From Rotaria sp. Silwood1 (lineage: Eukaryota > Rotifera > Eurotatoria > Philodinida > Philodinidae), in assembly GCA_905250075.1 (NCBI GenBank), contig CAJNOP010000293.1, positions 179,986 through 243,985 of the forward strand: DNA of 64,000 bases, read 5' to 3'. Under the pieces are notes generated by a model that was given only the letters and a program-made list of their open reading frames with translations, searched no databases and was not told the DNA's origin. How positions within the stretch are numbered: position 1 is the first letter of the stretch; each line of letters begins with the position of its first letter. The position numbers and the translations under genes are program-made. Of the stretch, positions 1 to 10,404 are shown in pieces.

Positions 1-152
1 ATCTCCTCCAAACTTACATTTCCATATTGTTGCTCAGATAGCGACTGTTCAATCAAAATATTTTAATATTTCGGTAATTATGTATCAAAGCATGTAAATA
101 CATAGAAAAGTTACTTTTTATTTAAAAAAAAGACAGGTTACTCGAAAAATAG

Positions 153-197
153 TGCAGGTTTGGGTGTGTGACAAAGACAAGATTCACATTCACACGA
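153..197. repeat. Telomere-like GT/CA hairpin, copy 1
   Basis: A G/T-rich arm (GGTTTGGGTGTGTGA) is followed after a short loop by a C/A-rich arm (TTCACATTCACACG). The arms are imperfect complements. It belongs to the dispersed hairpin family described in the findings. Confidence 0.5.
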
Positions 198-1796
198 CGC
201 GCCCTTATAGTGGTTCTATTACTAATTAAGATGATGATCGATGTCATTCATATATATATGTTCTGAAGATGGTGGACGATAGATTGAAAACTAAATCAGC
301 AATATATTACAAAAAAATGTTTTATTTTTGTTATTATAGCATAAAAATAAAATATGCATTTAAAGATCGTATTGTTGATCGATACGAGGCATACATTGAT
401 TAATTGTTGCTCAAAAATGAATTATTATTTAATAAAACAATAATATTTTCTTCAATGGAATTTCAAAAACAAAATTGTGAAAAAGAATTTTTTGTTTTTC
501 ATGTTTTTCTAATATTTAACACTTGAGTTTTCTTCTTCTGGGAATTTCTAAATATGTTATTGAAAAATAAATTAAAATTTTTTCTTCAAAAAATATTTAT
601 TTATTAATTATGGAATCAATAACTCAGAAAAAAATATAAAAACTACAGATATATGAGAAATTGGAATAGAATTTCAGCACGTGCGAAAATTGCTACTTTG
701 ACAAAGTTCTTGTGATTGTTGAGGACGTTGGAGAAAATAATCGACGACTTCTTTAATCAACATTAATCCATCTGCACACGTGTAAAACATAAAAGTCCAC
801 CAAATAATGTTCCAAATCATATAGGATGCGGTTGTAAGTCAGTAGAGGATAGGGATGAAGATAACAAGAACAGTTACACTCACACCCAGTCCTTCCCCAT
901 ACCGACAATGTCACACCAATACCCGTACCTACACGCATTTATCATATGATCATCCGCATCACAACTGTCTTCCTCTGTGGTCTTCAGTGGTACTTCGGAG
1001 GTTTCTTAACATCTCGTTGGTCACAAGATTCTTGAACGGCTTATTTCTTGATAGGTTGAACAACAACTATTAAACCTCTACCATTCTCCATATACATATC
1101 AACAACGAAATCCAGACCAGATGCGCCAGTGATTGGTTGTAATTCTTCTCGCTCCAATGCCTTATTAAAACATACATCGCTACATATTACGTTATTGAAT
1201 CATCGTTTGTAAGGACATGATTTATTTTGATCATTAATATTAACACTAAATTTCAATCATTCGCTTAATGTATTTTTGAAGGTCATGAAGTAGTAACTGA
1301 TTGCCCATGTCATCCAACATCAAAATAATCCTACGGAAATTTCATTGATTTAAATAAGTTTCTCTCTATCAAGAAGTGTTTCTCGGCGGAAGATGTTCCT
1401 TCGCGTTTTATAAAATTAGAATGAATAAAGAATTTGTCTTTAAAAAGGCAAATACAAAACTTTTTAATATATAAAGTAGAAATGCATAAGTTATTTATTT
1501 TCAGGCAATGAAGAGAAATATACACCTAAATAAAGGAAAAAGAGTTTTCTTTCAATGAGAATATCGACGTAAATAAGGTATTGTAGCACTATTTTAAATT
1601 AACAAATATGTTGTCGTATTATTTCATGCCAACTCTATATGTGCTCAGAATGATACTTGTTCTTATTTTCTAAAGTTAGATTGTACATTTCTTTCTAGCT
1701 TTGTGAAGTTTAAGCTATTATTAATCAATATTTTTCAACGATAAATGTTTTATTCTTTTTTCTCAAAAGCAAACGTTTTATATTTTATTTTCAGAA
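198..1796. other. No gene recognised (AT-rich)
   Basis: AT-rich sequence with only short ORFs of no recognisable family. A C/A-rich stretch at about 873-935 (TACACTCACACCC and CCGTACCTACACG) looks like a decayed arm of the dispersed telomere-like hairpin family; the two ORFs of 61 and 72 codons that overlap it are best explained by that low-complexity composition. Confidence 0.5.
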
Positions 1797-2110
1797 ACAC
1801 TGGACTTGAACAAAAGCTTTTATAGCTCTGTGACTAATGACATCATTGAAGGTTTTGGTGGTGATGATATAATGCCCATATTATTATTTGTTGAAGATAA
1901 TAGAAAGTTGCGTCAAAATCATCTGTTACATAGTATGATGTTAGTTCTATGAAAAAAATTAGATATTGATGCTCTTCATCATGAAATTATGTTTTATCTG
2001 ACTGTCTTTAAAACATTGTTGTATTCATATAAGATGAAGACACAAAGTTGAGGAATCAAAATGGAATTTATTTGATCATGCCAAACAATTTTCGTATCTT
2101 CTACAGGATC
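1797..2110 (+). pseudogene. Degenerate coding stretch, unknown family
   Basis: After a plausible splice acceptor (TTTTCAG, ending near 1794) an open frame of about 50 codons runs to a stop near 1950, containing an acidic, glycine-containing stretch (EGFGGDDIMPILLFVEDN). A second open stretch in a shifted frame follows (DIDALHHEIMFYLTVFKTLL). The amino acid composition looks protein-like in both parts, which suggests one gene broken by a frameshift. I do not recognise the family. It could equally be chance open frame in AT-rich DNA. Confidence 0.2.
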
Positions 2111-2429
2111 TAACAAACCTGAACGTTTCAAAAGATCCGTTATAATCAAAAAATTTGGCTGATTGAGATTTTTTACAGTCGAGAGCGATAAGATTTTGAT
2201 CAGATTTTATCAAAAGTATGCAAAGTAAAATGAAAAATAAAACCTGGAAAAGAAAACAATTATTTTGGCTTTGTAAAGGATTTACTTATATTTGCCTTTG
2301 TGATATTGTACGATTACCATTAATCGTGTATATAGGTCATATATTTATTTCATCGAATCATTCTTTTTCGCAAGTGAATATCTATCAAGTGCTTTAAATT
2401 TAATCAAGTCATTTTTCAATCACAAAACG

Positions 2430-2894
2430 ATGCAATCCTTATGGCTATGCTTTGTTATTGTTACAGTTCTTACAGTAGCACATGGACAAGTTGAGAGAAA
2501 AGATGTTCGATCGATTGCTAGTGGAACTTCATTTGGAATGTGTGCTGGTTATTGTCAACAATCCATCAATGTCACATTAAATCCATTACAAGTAGCTGCT
2601 TTAAAACGACCGAACTTTGATCAAGAATCTTATCCTCCAGTTCATCGATCGTTTCCTTTTTCAGCAAGTCAATGGGAAGAACTTGTCTCTCGTCTTAACT
2701 TGAAGACATTTCTAGCATTGGAGAATACGATCGGATGTCCTGATTGTGCTGATGGTGGAGCAGAATGGATTCAAGTTGATTGGATAGACGGAACTAAACG
2801 TGTGACATTTGATTATGGACGTACAGTCAATGGTATTGAAGAATTGATCAAACAATTACGACAAATGAGAGAAGAATATGTCTCTCAACTTTAA
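2430..2894 (+). CDS. Small secreted protein with paired-cysteine motifs
   Basis: A 154-residue intronless ORF. Residues 1-19 form a clear signal peptide (hydrophobic core, likely cleavage after AHG), so the product is probably secreted. The mature part has two conserved-looking cysteine motifs: GTSFGMCAGYC at about 32-42 and GCPDCADGGAEWI at about 102-114, then a C-terminal helix rich in Leu, Gln, Arg and Glu. The CxGYC motif after a Gly-Thr-Ser stretch, together with GCPDCADGGAEW, recalls uncharacterised bacterial exported proteins (possibly the DUF6438-like group), but I cannot confirm this. The start is the first ATG after in-frame stops and is immediately followed by the signal peptide. 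A possible polyadenylation signal, AATAAA, lies about 30 bp after the stop. Function is unknown; horizontal acquisition is possible. Confidence 0.8.
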   Translation: MQSLWLCFVIVTVLTVAHGQVERKDVRSIASGTSFGMCAGYCQQSINVTLNPLQVAALKRPNFDQESYPPVHRSFPFSASQWEELVSRLNLKTFLALENTIGCPDCADGGAEWIQVDWIDGTKRVTFDYGRTVNGIEELIKQLRQMREEYVSQL

Positions 2895-3497
2895 AATTGA
2901 ATTCTCTACTAAGAGAAATATCTTAATAAAATCAGACAAAGAATCGAAAATAAAACTGCTCAAAAAGAACCCTCTTGAAAAAAAAAATTTGTTTACTTAA
3001 AATTGAGTCAGTGAATATTTACAAATTCTTAGTCAACTTCCGAAATCCTTTTCTTTCAAAAAATAAAATTATTGATTATGTTGTTTTATTATAATCAAAA
3101 AGAAATATTTTCAAATTTTTTTTCAATCATACAGAATAATTTCACATAAAAATAAAAAATTTAAGCAAGGTATATATCTTGTTAAAGACCTACATATTTT
3201 AATCTAAGATAGAATCAAAAGTAATCGAATTAAAAGTATTTAGTGAAAGATAAAATAATCTTTATTATTTCTTTCCTAATATATTTTAGCTAATAATTAT
3301 TCTTATATAATTATTGTATTAAGATTTATTTATCTATACCAAAATGATGATGTAATTTTTATTAAGTTCATTTTTTTTTGTAAATATAAGATAAGCAATA
3401 TTTATTCTATCATAATGATGATGATATTTATAACGAACTACTATTTCTAAAAAAAAAAAACCAAGAAACAAATATGAAATACTGATATTCGTTATTC
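2895..3497. other. Intergenic, AT-rich
   Basis: Homopolymer-rich AT sequence between the secreted protein gene and the candidate minus-strand gene. No ORF, RNA gene or repeat structure seen. Confidence 0.6.
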
Positions 3498-4140
3498 TTA
3501 CTTTTGTTGTTGTTGCACTTGTTTTTCTTTAATTTTATTGATCTCTTGTGTTCGTTGTGAAAATGCATATATTTCATTTCTTATTTTTATTATGAACTGA
3601 TCAATATCTTTTAACAATCTGCATCGAAAAAAAAAGATTTTTTTGTTAGAATAAATTATTCATAAAAAATAAGATCTAATAAAAAAAAAAAAGGAAATAT
3701 ATTAAACTTATCCATCAATAGTATTAATATGATTATTTAACGATACTTGCAGAAGTAATTGAGTATTGTCGTTCTAGAAATTTAAAAAAAAAAAGAATTG
3801 AAGATAATGTCTGATGTTTGATACTTTCCATCGTGAATTGAATAAAAATATTTTATTATCAAAAAAATTGTTCCGTTTGTATGACCGAATCCTCTCGAAA
3901 ATAATGATTTAATATCTATTGAATTTTCTCGATTTTTACCCAATCAATAATTTCATTATCCTGAAAAAAATATCTGTTTCGTACTTCATTGTCGTTTACA
4001 ATTAAAAAAAATCCAATGAACCAACACAATCCATTTTTCTTTAGAATGTTTGTATTTGTCTACATATAAATGTAAAAGAGTATCAAGAAATGGAAATATT
4101 TACATTGCTATCTATAAAAAAAATTAAATAGATTAAAAAA
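3498..4140 (-). CDS. Possible small multi-exon coiled-coil protein gene
   Basis: Read on the minus strand, several short exons can be chained. They run from about 4070 (after an acceptor TATATGTAG; KYKHSKEKWIVLVHW), through a 21-nt exon (DNEIIDW, between TTTTTTCAG and GTAAAA) and an exon starting NDNTQLLLQVSLNNHINT, to a last exon with a charged helical stretch (LLKDIDQFIIKIRNE, then EINKIKEKQVQQQQK) and a stop at 3498. Frames agree, but joining the last two exons needs an AT instead of a GT donor (GG|ATAAGT), a single substitution from a good donor. So this is either a real gene with an unusual donor, a decaying gene, or a chance pattern. The C-terminal part would be a coiled coil. The family is not recognised and no start exon was identified. 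Confidence 0.3.
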
Positions 4141-4966
4141 TTGATAATTTTTTATTTACATAAACAACAATAAATTACACTTAAAATTATAAATAATCAA
4201 TTAAAATTAATAAGTAACAAAAAAAAAAGCATTTATTTTAAAGTAGTCATGAAAATTAAAAAATGATATTTGTTATGTAAGACATTTTTATGTTTTGTTT
4301 TCTACTTTCCAATACGTTAAAAACAAATCGATAGGTTAACTGTAACCAAATTAATATGATCAATTGTATCCCAATAGATTTTCACTACTAATAACAAGAT
4401 TGACCTAATCTCATTTAGTAATAATATTCCCAAGCAACTATCAATTTTCTAGAGATATGCGTTCGCAGTACGAATTGAAGTTCATTTCAATTTATTTCAA
4501 TATATATCGTTTATGCTATTTAAAGTCATAACGCTGTTTTCCTGAGAAAATATCATTATCGCCTTACGTATAGTTAACTTTACTTTGCTGTTTTTTTTCT
4601 TTATGAACTAAAAAATATAACCAGTTAGTTCAAATAACGAAATAAGAAAGAAATTATTATTTTCAGTTTAATTAAAATATTTTGCTTTATTTAATTATCG
4701 TAATTTTCGATCTTCTTTTTTGTTGTTGTGAGCTAATCATTTTCATCTGATATCATTTGTGATCTTAGTTTCTTTATATTCAAATAAATCAATCCATAAA
4801 TTAAAGAATAAAGATGAAAAAAAGTTTTTCGTCTAACCGAGATCATCCTTGATATTAGTTCTAAATATGTTAATCTGCATCTTGTCCATTTTATTTAAAT
4901 AATAATTAAAGAAAAAATTCATACATATCTTTGCCTAAGGGCAATATTCTTAAATCGTAGTATGAT
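4141..4966. other. Intergenic, AT-rich
   Basis: AT-rich, homopolymer-rich sequence. Nothing recognisable. Confidence 0.6.
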
Positions 4967-5037
4967 TAGAGTGTGGGTATGGGTGTGAGCATTCTTTTCA
5001 TCAGCATCCGAAATCCATATACCTACACTCACACTGT
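4967..5037. repeat. Telomere-like GT/CA hairpin, copy 2
   Basis: Left arm GAGTGTGGGTATGGGTGTGA, loop of about 28 nt, right arm TACCTACACTCACACTG. The arms are imperfect complements with GTGGGT-type units. An apparent 71-codon minus-strand ORF running through it, with a His-Thr run, is a by-product of the repeat. Confidence 0.7.
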
Positions 5038-5521
5038 AAAAAAATAACATGATCAGGTAACTGTTTAACAAGATTAACCACTTTGGTATCAATATCTTGC
5101 TCGAAATTAATGCTATTATTATCTTTATTATCAATTAATCGATCAAGAGAAAAATTTTAACTTTTCTGATCCATCAAAAATGATTTAAATTTCATCTGTT
5201 TGACTAAAGATATTTTTTCTTTTTCAATTCCATTTTTCTCGCATAGCTGTAGAGAAACAAAGTATACACAAATACAAAGTAGAAAAAAAAAACTGATAAT
5301 TGAATATTGTTAGAATAAACTTTAGCCAGAAAGATGAGTTCTAAAACGAACTTGATTCTAAGAATAACTACGAGTTATTATCAAAAGAAATCTGATGATG
5401 CTTAAAGTACATCAAGACTTTGCTCAATTGTTTGGTGATAAATCATTCATAATTCTTGAAGATCTTATTGTCGACCGAACTAAAACTGCTACTTCTAGCG
5501 AATTCTCTAATGCTGATAATT
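5038..5521. other. Intergenic with a weak open stretch
   Basis: Mostly AT-rich. At about 5398-5520 a short open frame on the plus strand reads MMLKVHQDFAQLFGDKSF and onward and ends at a stop just before the next hairpin. It could be a relic exon, but no family is recognised. Confidence 0.3.
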
Positions 5522-5577
5522 GAGGGTGACGGTAAAGGTGAGACCAGGTAAAAGGAGAATCTCACCCACTCACAAAG
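5522..5577. repeat. Telomere-like GT/CA hairpin, copy 3 (degenerate)
   Basis: GAGGGTGACGGTAAAGGTGA, then a loop, then TCTCACCCACTCAC. The arms pair over roughly ten positions. A weaker member of the dispersed hairpin family. Confidence 0.4.
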
Positions 5578-5997
5578 GAATGAGTTCATTGATATCGGTT
5601 GAAGTATTTTAGTTTGGAAAAAGAGAATCGATTCTTGTATTTCAATCTAACATTTTTTTTTGAACATTCAATGAACAAGGTTTATCCATTTTGTTATGAA
5701 TTTGTCTTGTTTGTTGGCATCGAATTAAAGTGGCAAGAATATTCAATTGACGAAGGATTCCTTTGATCAAAACATGTTTTCTGATAAAAGAAGAGTATCA
5801 CTTTTTCAAAAAACATCGTCCATGGTTTTGTTATAGTTAAGAAAAGATCGGCAAGGAAAAATCTGATTTTAAAATGCATAGTACAGTGTCTTTATTCAAA
5901 TGACTTAATCACACATTCTTTAACGTGACGGCGGACGGTCATTGTTAAGCATCGTATAATATAGTTGAATTGTATGCAACACTTTCGATTCGCTAAG
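5578..5997. other. Intergenic
   Basis: No gene recognised. Small minus-strand ORFs here have no recognisable features. Confidence 0.5.
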
Positions 5998-6565
5998 ATG
6001 GAAATGACAACATTCGATACTTTGCCTGATCTCGTACTTCTCATGCTCGGAATTGATGTATTCATTTGTATCCATCAATACCCTTATCAATACGGTTCTC
6101 TTTGAACCAGATGTCATTGGTCACGTGAATTGGCAGCAACTATCTTCTCATCACCGCAATATTATCGAAAATCGTTTAATATCCGTTGCATCTATAACGA
6201 CTGATTCATTGATATTCGCTGAACAGTTTTTAAAACTTTTGAATCTTCGTCGATTATGCCTCGTCAATACTGTACTAGGAGATGTGATGAAATTCGTATG
6301 GACTGATTGGCGTTTTGCACTTGATGGTGTCAACGAGATACGTTTTGTCACTACGAATAATTCTGAAGTGACTTCTCTAGACATGAATAGATTGCCTGTT
6401 CTTGTCTCCTATCTAATTGGTTATGTGTCCACTTTACATATATTACATCTACCACTGCATTACATCATCACTTTCTTCATGTGTCCGCCTATTACTATCG
6501 CACCTCTACACACTCGTAAGTATCGTCTAGAGACATATTTGTCACAACAATGCAGTTCTATTTGA
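5998..6565 (+). pseudogene. F-box/LRR-like protein relic, frameshifted
   Basis: The ATG at 5998 opens a frame reading MEMTTFDTLPDLVLLMLG, which has the start of an F-box (Leu-Pro-Asp/Glu followed by hydrophobics). The matching continuation lies in the next frame from about 6056: YSFVSINTLINTVLFEP and then a leucine-rich stretch up to a stop at 6563. F-box-like proteins of this shape (LPDEIL, then a FxxxNxRLNxLVFD-type segment, then loose leucine-rich sequence) are very abundant in bdelloids, where they are assumed to be substrate receptors of SCF-type ubiquitin ligases. Here one base shift near 6050-6056 separates the F-box core from the rest, and the leucine-rich part is only about 150 residues, so the gene looks broken and truncated. 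An assembly error at the frameshift is the alternative. Confidence 0.5.
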
Positions 6566-7749
6566 TTAAGAGGTTCTTGAATCGTTAACTGTTTCAAACT
6601 TTCTGTTGAACTCGAAATAGAATTGAATATACAGGTTAATTGATAGATTAAGATTTTTGCTTTCTCTGTTTTTTCGTTCATGACTGGTTCTTCATTGTTG
6701 AAATTTCCTATAAATATTAATGAATCGGTCATTGAGGTCCAAAGAATACAAAAGCAGAAAGATGTTTGAGCTGTTTTGTATCCGAATAATAACGATCTCT
6801 GAAAATTGATCCAATAGAGTCTGTCTCGATATAAACTTAGATAGGCATTCAGTGTTCGTACCAACCTTTCCCAATAACATATCTAGAGCCGTATCACCTA
6901 CTCATATAATGTTCTTGTGATATTGTATATATTGCGGAGAAAATTCGATCTATTCGATTTCTAGTCACTAGGAATCGAATTGTCTCTTTGGTAACTCCAT
7001 AGTGTACCTAGAGGTGTTGAAGATTTCTTATCTTCCAGTTCTTATGTCTAAAGATATACGATTTCGAAAAACTACGTCAACAAAATGCGACGAAAGGACT
7101 TGTTGTTGCTCAATCTACCTGATTTTGAACTCTGATATCAAAGTTTGATTGAAATAAATAGTACTCTTTGCTTCTTTAGCAAGCATCGCTTATTTGATGT
7201 AGAGATAATAGAAAACATACTTCACATTTCGATCTTTCTCAATTGGTCTGAAATAAGTTTGCCTTTTCTTTCATACTTTTATCAAATAAAAGTTTTTTTT
7301 TTGTGTTTAGTGTGTGTAGCTGTTGATGAACTTGGCGTACTTCTTCATCTTTTCTACTGTCTACTATGGCGCCTTCGTCAAGTCGATGTTTATGTATACT
7401 TCAAAAGTTCATCAAGCTCGTTCTTATTGGATACTCAAAATGATTATACAAAATATGCCATGGTTCAATTGTGACATTTAACAATGCGTGAGGTTATCAG
7501 CGGCGGCATGAATAATCAAATTCTAAATTGGATTCCGAGGTTTATTGCTCAAGATTACATACCTGCTCTTCAGACTTTCAAGTTGGTCATAAACGAGAAT
7601 TCAACGAACTATGCACAACAGACAATCAATAAGGACATATTTGGTCACCTGATCCTCCTATTGATATTCTCTAATATTCTATTTTTCGTCAATTATTGTA
7701 TTCTAAAATGATGAATAAAAGTTAAAAACAATATGGATTTTCTATTCAA
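6566..7749. other. No gene recognised; several medium ORFs
   Basis: Open frames of 60-134 codons occur on both strands (for example 7145-7474 plus, hydrophobic and Ser-rich, and 7484-7711 plus, with a hydrophobic C-terminus HLILLLIFSNILFFVNYC). None has a recognisable domain and they overlap in conflicting frames. The 7484-7711 ORF could encode a tail-anchored peptide, but the evidence is only the hydrophobic segment. Confidence 0.35.
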
Positions 7750-7809
7750 AGGTATGAGTGTGCCTGTGCCTGTGAGAGAAAAGAATACCAGCACTTACAC
7801 TCACACTCT
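7750..7809. repeat. Telomere-like GT/CA hairpin, copy 4
   Basis: Left arm GGTATGAGTGTGCCTGTGCC, loop of about 15-20 nt, right arm GCACTTACACTCACACTC. Diverged GTGGGT units, same orientation (G/T first) as the other copies. Confidence 0.6.
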
Positions 7810-9011
7810 TCCGTTTCTTCATATATATATCGCGAAAGGAAATCATCGAGACAGTAAGAAGAAAGAAAACTTAGAAAAAAAAAACTAATTATGACTTTAT
7901 CCGAAACTATATAGATATTGTAACAACAAAATACGTTATCTTTCAAGAACTATTTTATTTGTATCCATTTGTTCTTCTTTTACATATTCAGGGTCTACAA
8001 AAGAGATACTCAGTATCGATAGAGAGATAATTGTATAGACCTTCATTTGTGCATCACCAACAAAATATATAGCGAGAAGATGGACAAATCTATAAAAACA
8101 ACAAGAGAGAAAAATATTAAACTGAAAAAAACTATCTATTGATAAAGAAGTCTTGTAGTAATTATTTACACAATTAATGGAATCAAACTGGAAATATTTA
8201 TTAAAACTTCGAAAACGAGTAATTTTTTCTATGATTATATTAATAAATAAAATTTTCACAAATATGAAAGATACAAAAATTACTAAAAAGAGGACCGATA
8301 AGTCGAAATAAAAGCTATGCTTTGCTCATTTTTTATAAGAAAAAAATTTAATTGGTAATTATTTCAAATATTATATAAAATGAGATTGATTCTTTTATTT
8401 CACGGGTTCGATTCTGATTTCGTGACAAGGAAAACTGAAAAATTCCACTTTCAGTTTGATTCTCGATTTCCATTTATTTAGAATCGTCGGATACACCAAC
8501 CAAAGACATTGATTTTAACCTGATAAATTTTGATAGACTAGAGCAATGACTAGACGGAACATAATTAAGCTAATCAATTAATGAAACTTTTTTTATTTTT
8601 AAAACGGTTTGTCCATGAATATATTTTGAATTTATATATTCTCTTAAAAAATAAGATAAATCGTAAAACATTTATGCTGTTGAATAAAAAGATGAAATTG
8701 TTTTTCGTTTTTATCTGTTAATACACTTGCAAAAAGTACTCTTGATGGCAAAATTCAATATTTGACATTGTTAACACTTTCATAAAGGTCATTGACATTG
8801 AAAACTGAAGCAAGTTGAATTGCATTAACAATGTTTGAAGAATGAAATAATCATATTAATGTAGAAAACTGATTTCTATCATAGAGCTGTCTCTAATTCA
8901 TCATCTAGACATTCAGAGACTCGTTTTTGTTTTCTTTCTGTTTTCAGTGTCAAAGTTAAATGATTGTAGCCTTGTTTTGAATAAATGTACATCGTTTAAC
9001 ACTTCTCAGTT
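7810..9011. other. Intergenic, AT-rich
   Basis: No gene recognised. The minus-strand ORFs near 7746-8259 are AT-rich and featureless. Confidence 0.5.
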
Positions 9012-9073
9012 CAGAGGTGTAGGTGTGAGAGTATAGATGTTGTCTTCAACGACAACCATACCCACACCTACTA
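9012..9073. repeat. Telomere-like GT/CA hairpin, copy 5
   Basis: Left arm AGAGGTGTAGGTGTGAGAG, loop of about 25 nt that itself holds GTTGTCTTCAACGACAAC, right arm CATACCCACACCTACT. Good complementarity. Confidence 0.65.
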
Positions 9074-9514
9074 TCGATTATATTTATTCTGCAAATCAAT
9101 TATTCACTTGAAAGGAAAGGCAATAGAATCAAATTGAGGTTCACTCTTTCTGAGTAAGTAATTCTTGCTTGTGCATAAATTCTTTCGGTTATACCTCGAA
9201 TGCTAAATTCTCTTTATATTCTCTGAATCAAATAACTGTATTTTAATGAAGGAAAGACATAGTTTCATTTATGTTGATCAATAGAAATGAAATTTCTCAA
9301 AGTAAGAAATAGTCTAATAGTACCGAATCAAACTTGTTCATTCGCATGGCTTTATTTGATTTGATTTTGCATTTGACATAAGAAGAACAAAAGGCTATGC
9401 CGTCGATAAGTCACTATATGTTACTTAAAAATTAAATATTTTTATAATAAAAATGTCGGAGAGTAGCATTACTGTTTAGTTTATTTCTTTCTCTTCAACA
9501 TTGTATACCTTCAG

Positions 9515-9890
9515 TAAAGAGGATTTAGATGAAGCGAAAACATATCCTCTATTAGTACTAGACTCGGATATTATACTTCTCGATAAATGTCTATTGTTTG
9601 ATCAATAAATAGTATCAGATAACAGTGAACGAATAACAACTCGTCACACACTTTCTCATACTGAAGTCTTATTTTTAACACTGATGTCAGATCATAATCT
9701 ATCACAACGTACATATTGTCGTGTGATGGATTCAACAACAACAATTAAATATCTATACAGGAAATGATGATAAAGATACTCTACTTATCACCTCAATCTT
9801 CCGAAACTGATGGATATGAAATTTCATCGAACAGAGGATGTCACGTAAAACTAGTCAAAGTTTATCATCCTTGCACAACAAATCAATAAA
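9515..9890 (+). pseudogene. Degenerate coding stretch, unknown family
   Basis: From about 9515 an open frame starts EDLDEAKTYPLLVLDSDIIL, meets a stop at about 9605, and continues in the same frame for about 55 codons (SDNSERITTRHTLSHTEVLF). A third stretch in another frame, TDGYEISSNRGCHVKLVKVY, follows. This looks like one coding sequence with a nonsense mutation and frameshifts. No domain is recognised. The hairpin copy at 10050 lies just downstream. Confidence 0.25.
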
Positions 9891-10049
9891 TACTAAGCAA
9901 TAACATGCATCACTTATATCATGCAAAAATCAATCGATAAGTGATGCTAGAGAAAGTAAAAGTATATTGAGTCCTAGATAAAATAATCATAAACAAAGTT
10001 TTAGAAAATATATTAGCTAAAGTACGATCTAATACTAAATACATGTGAG

Positions 10050-10101
10050 CAAAACGTGGTTGTGAGTGCGTGTCTATTCTTCATTCACACCCACACCTTC
10101 T
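10050..10101. repeat. Telomere-like GT/CA hairpin, copy 6
   Basis: Left arm AACGTGGTTGTGAGTGCGTG, short loop, right arm TTCACACCCACACCTT. It lies about 300 bp beyond the 3-prime end of the peroxidase gene. Confidence 0.6.
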
Positions 10102-10404
10102 TTTTCACTTTAATGGGCATTGATTTGTCGCTAGTAGCCTTGTTCGCTTCATTAACATACTTGTGGAAAAGACAATTTGATGATAGTAGCTATCACTCTC
10201 GTGTATAATATTTTTTAACATATCAACTGAACTTGGATACATAGAAGTAGAAAGAAAAAAAACATCAGCACACAAAAAAATCGTTGAATCAAAAAGAAAA
10301 GACTAAATCACTTGTAGTCACTAAAATTTTTCAAAAAAAAATGCGAATGTCTTGTCTTTAGTCAAATATTCTGCTCTATCGCCAAGGATCTTTTCATGTT
10401 GACT

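Noticed and set aside
7145..7711. Two adjacent ORFs (109 and 75 codons) considered as one membrane protein gene
   Set aside because: Different frames, no splice joint that makes sense and no recognisable motif.
8395..8430. CACGGGTTCGATTCTG stretch resembling a tRNA T-arm
   Set aside because: No acceptor, D or anticodon arms can be folded around it.
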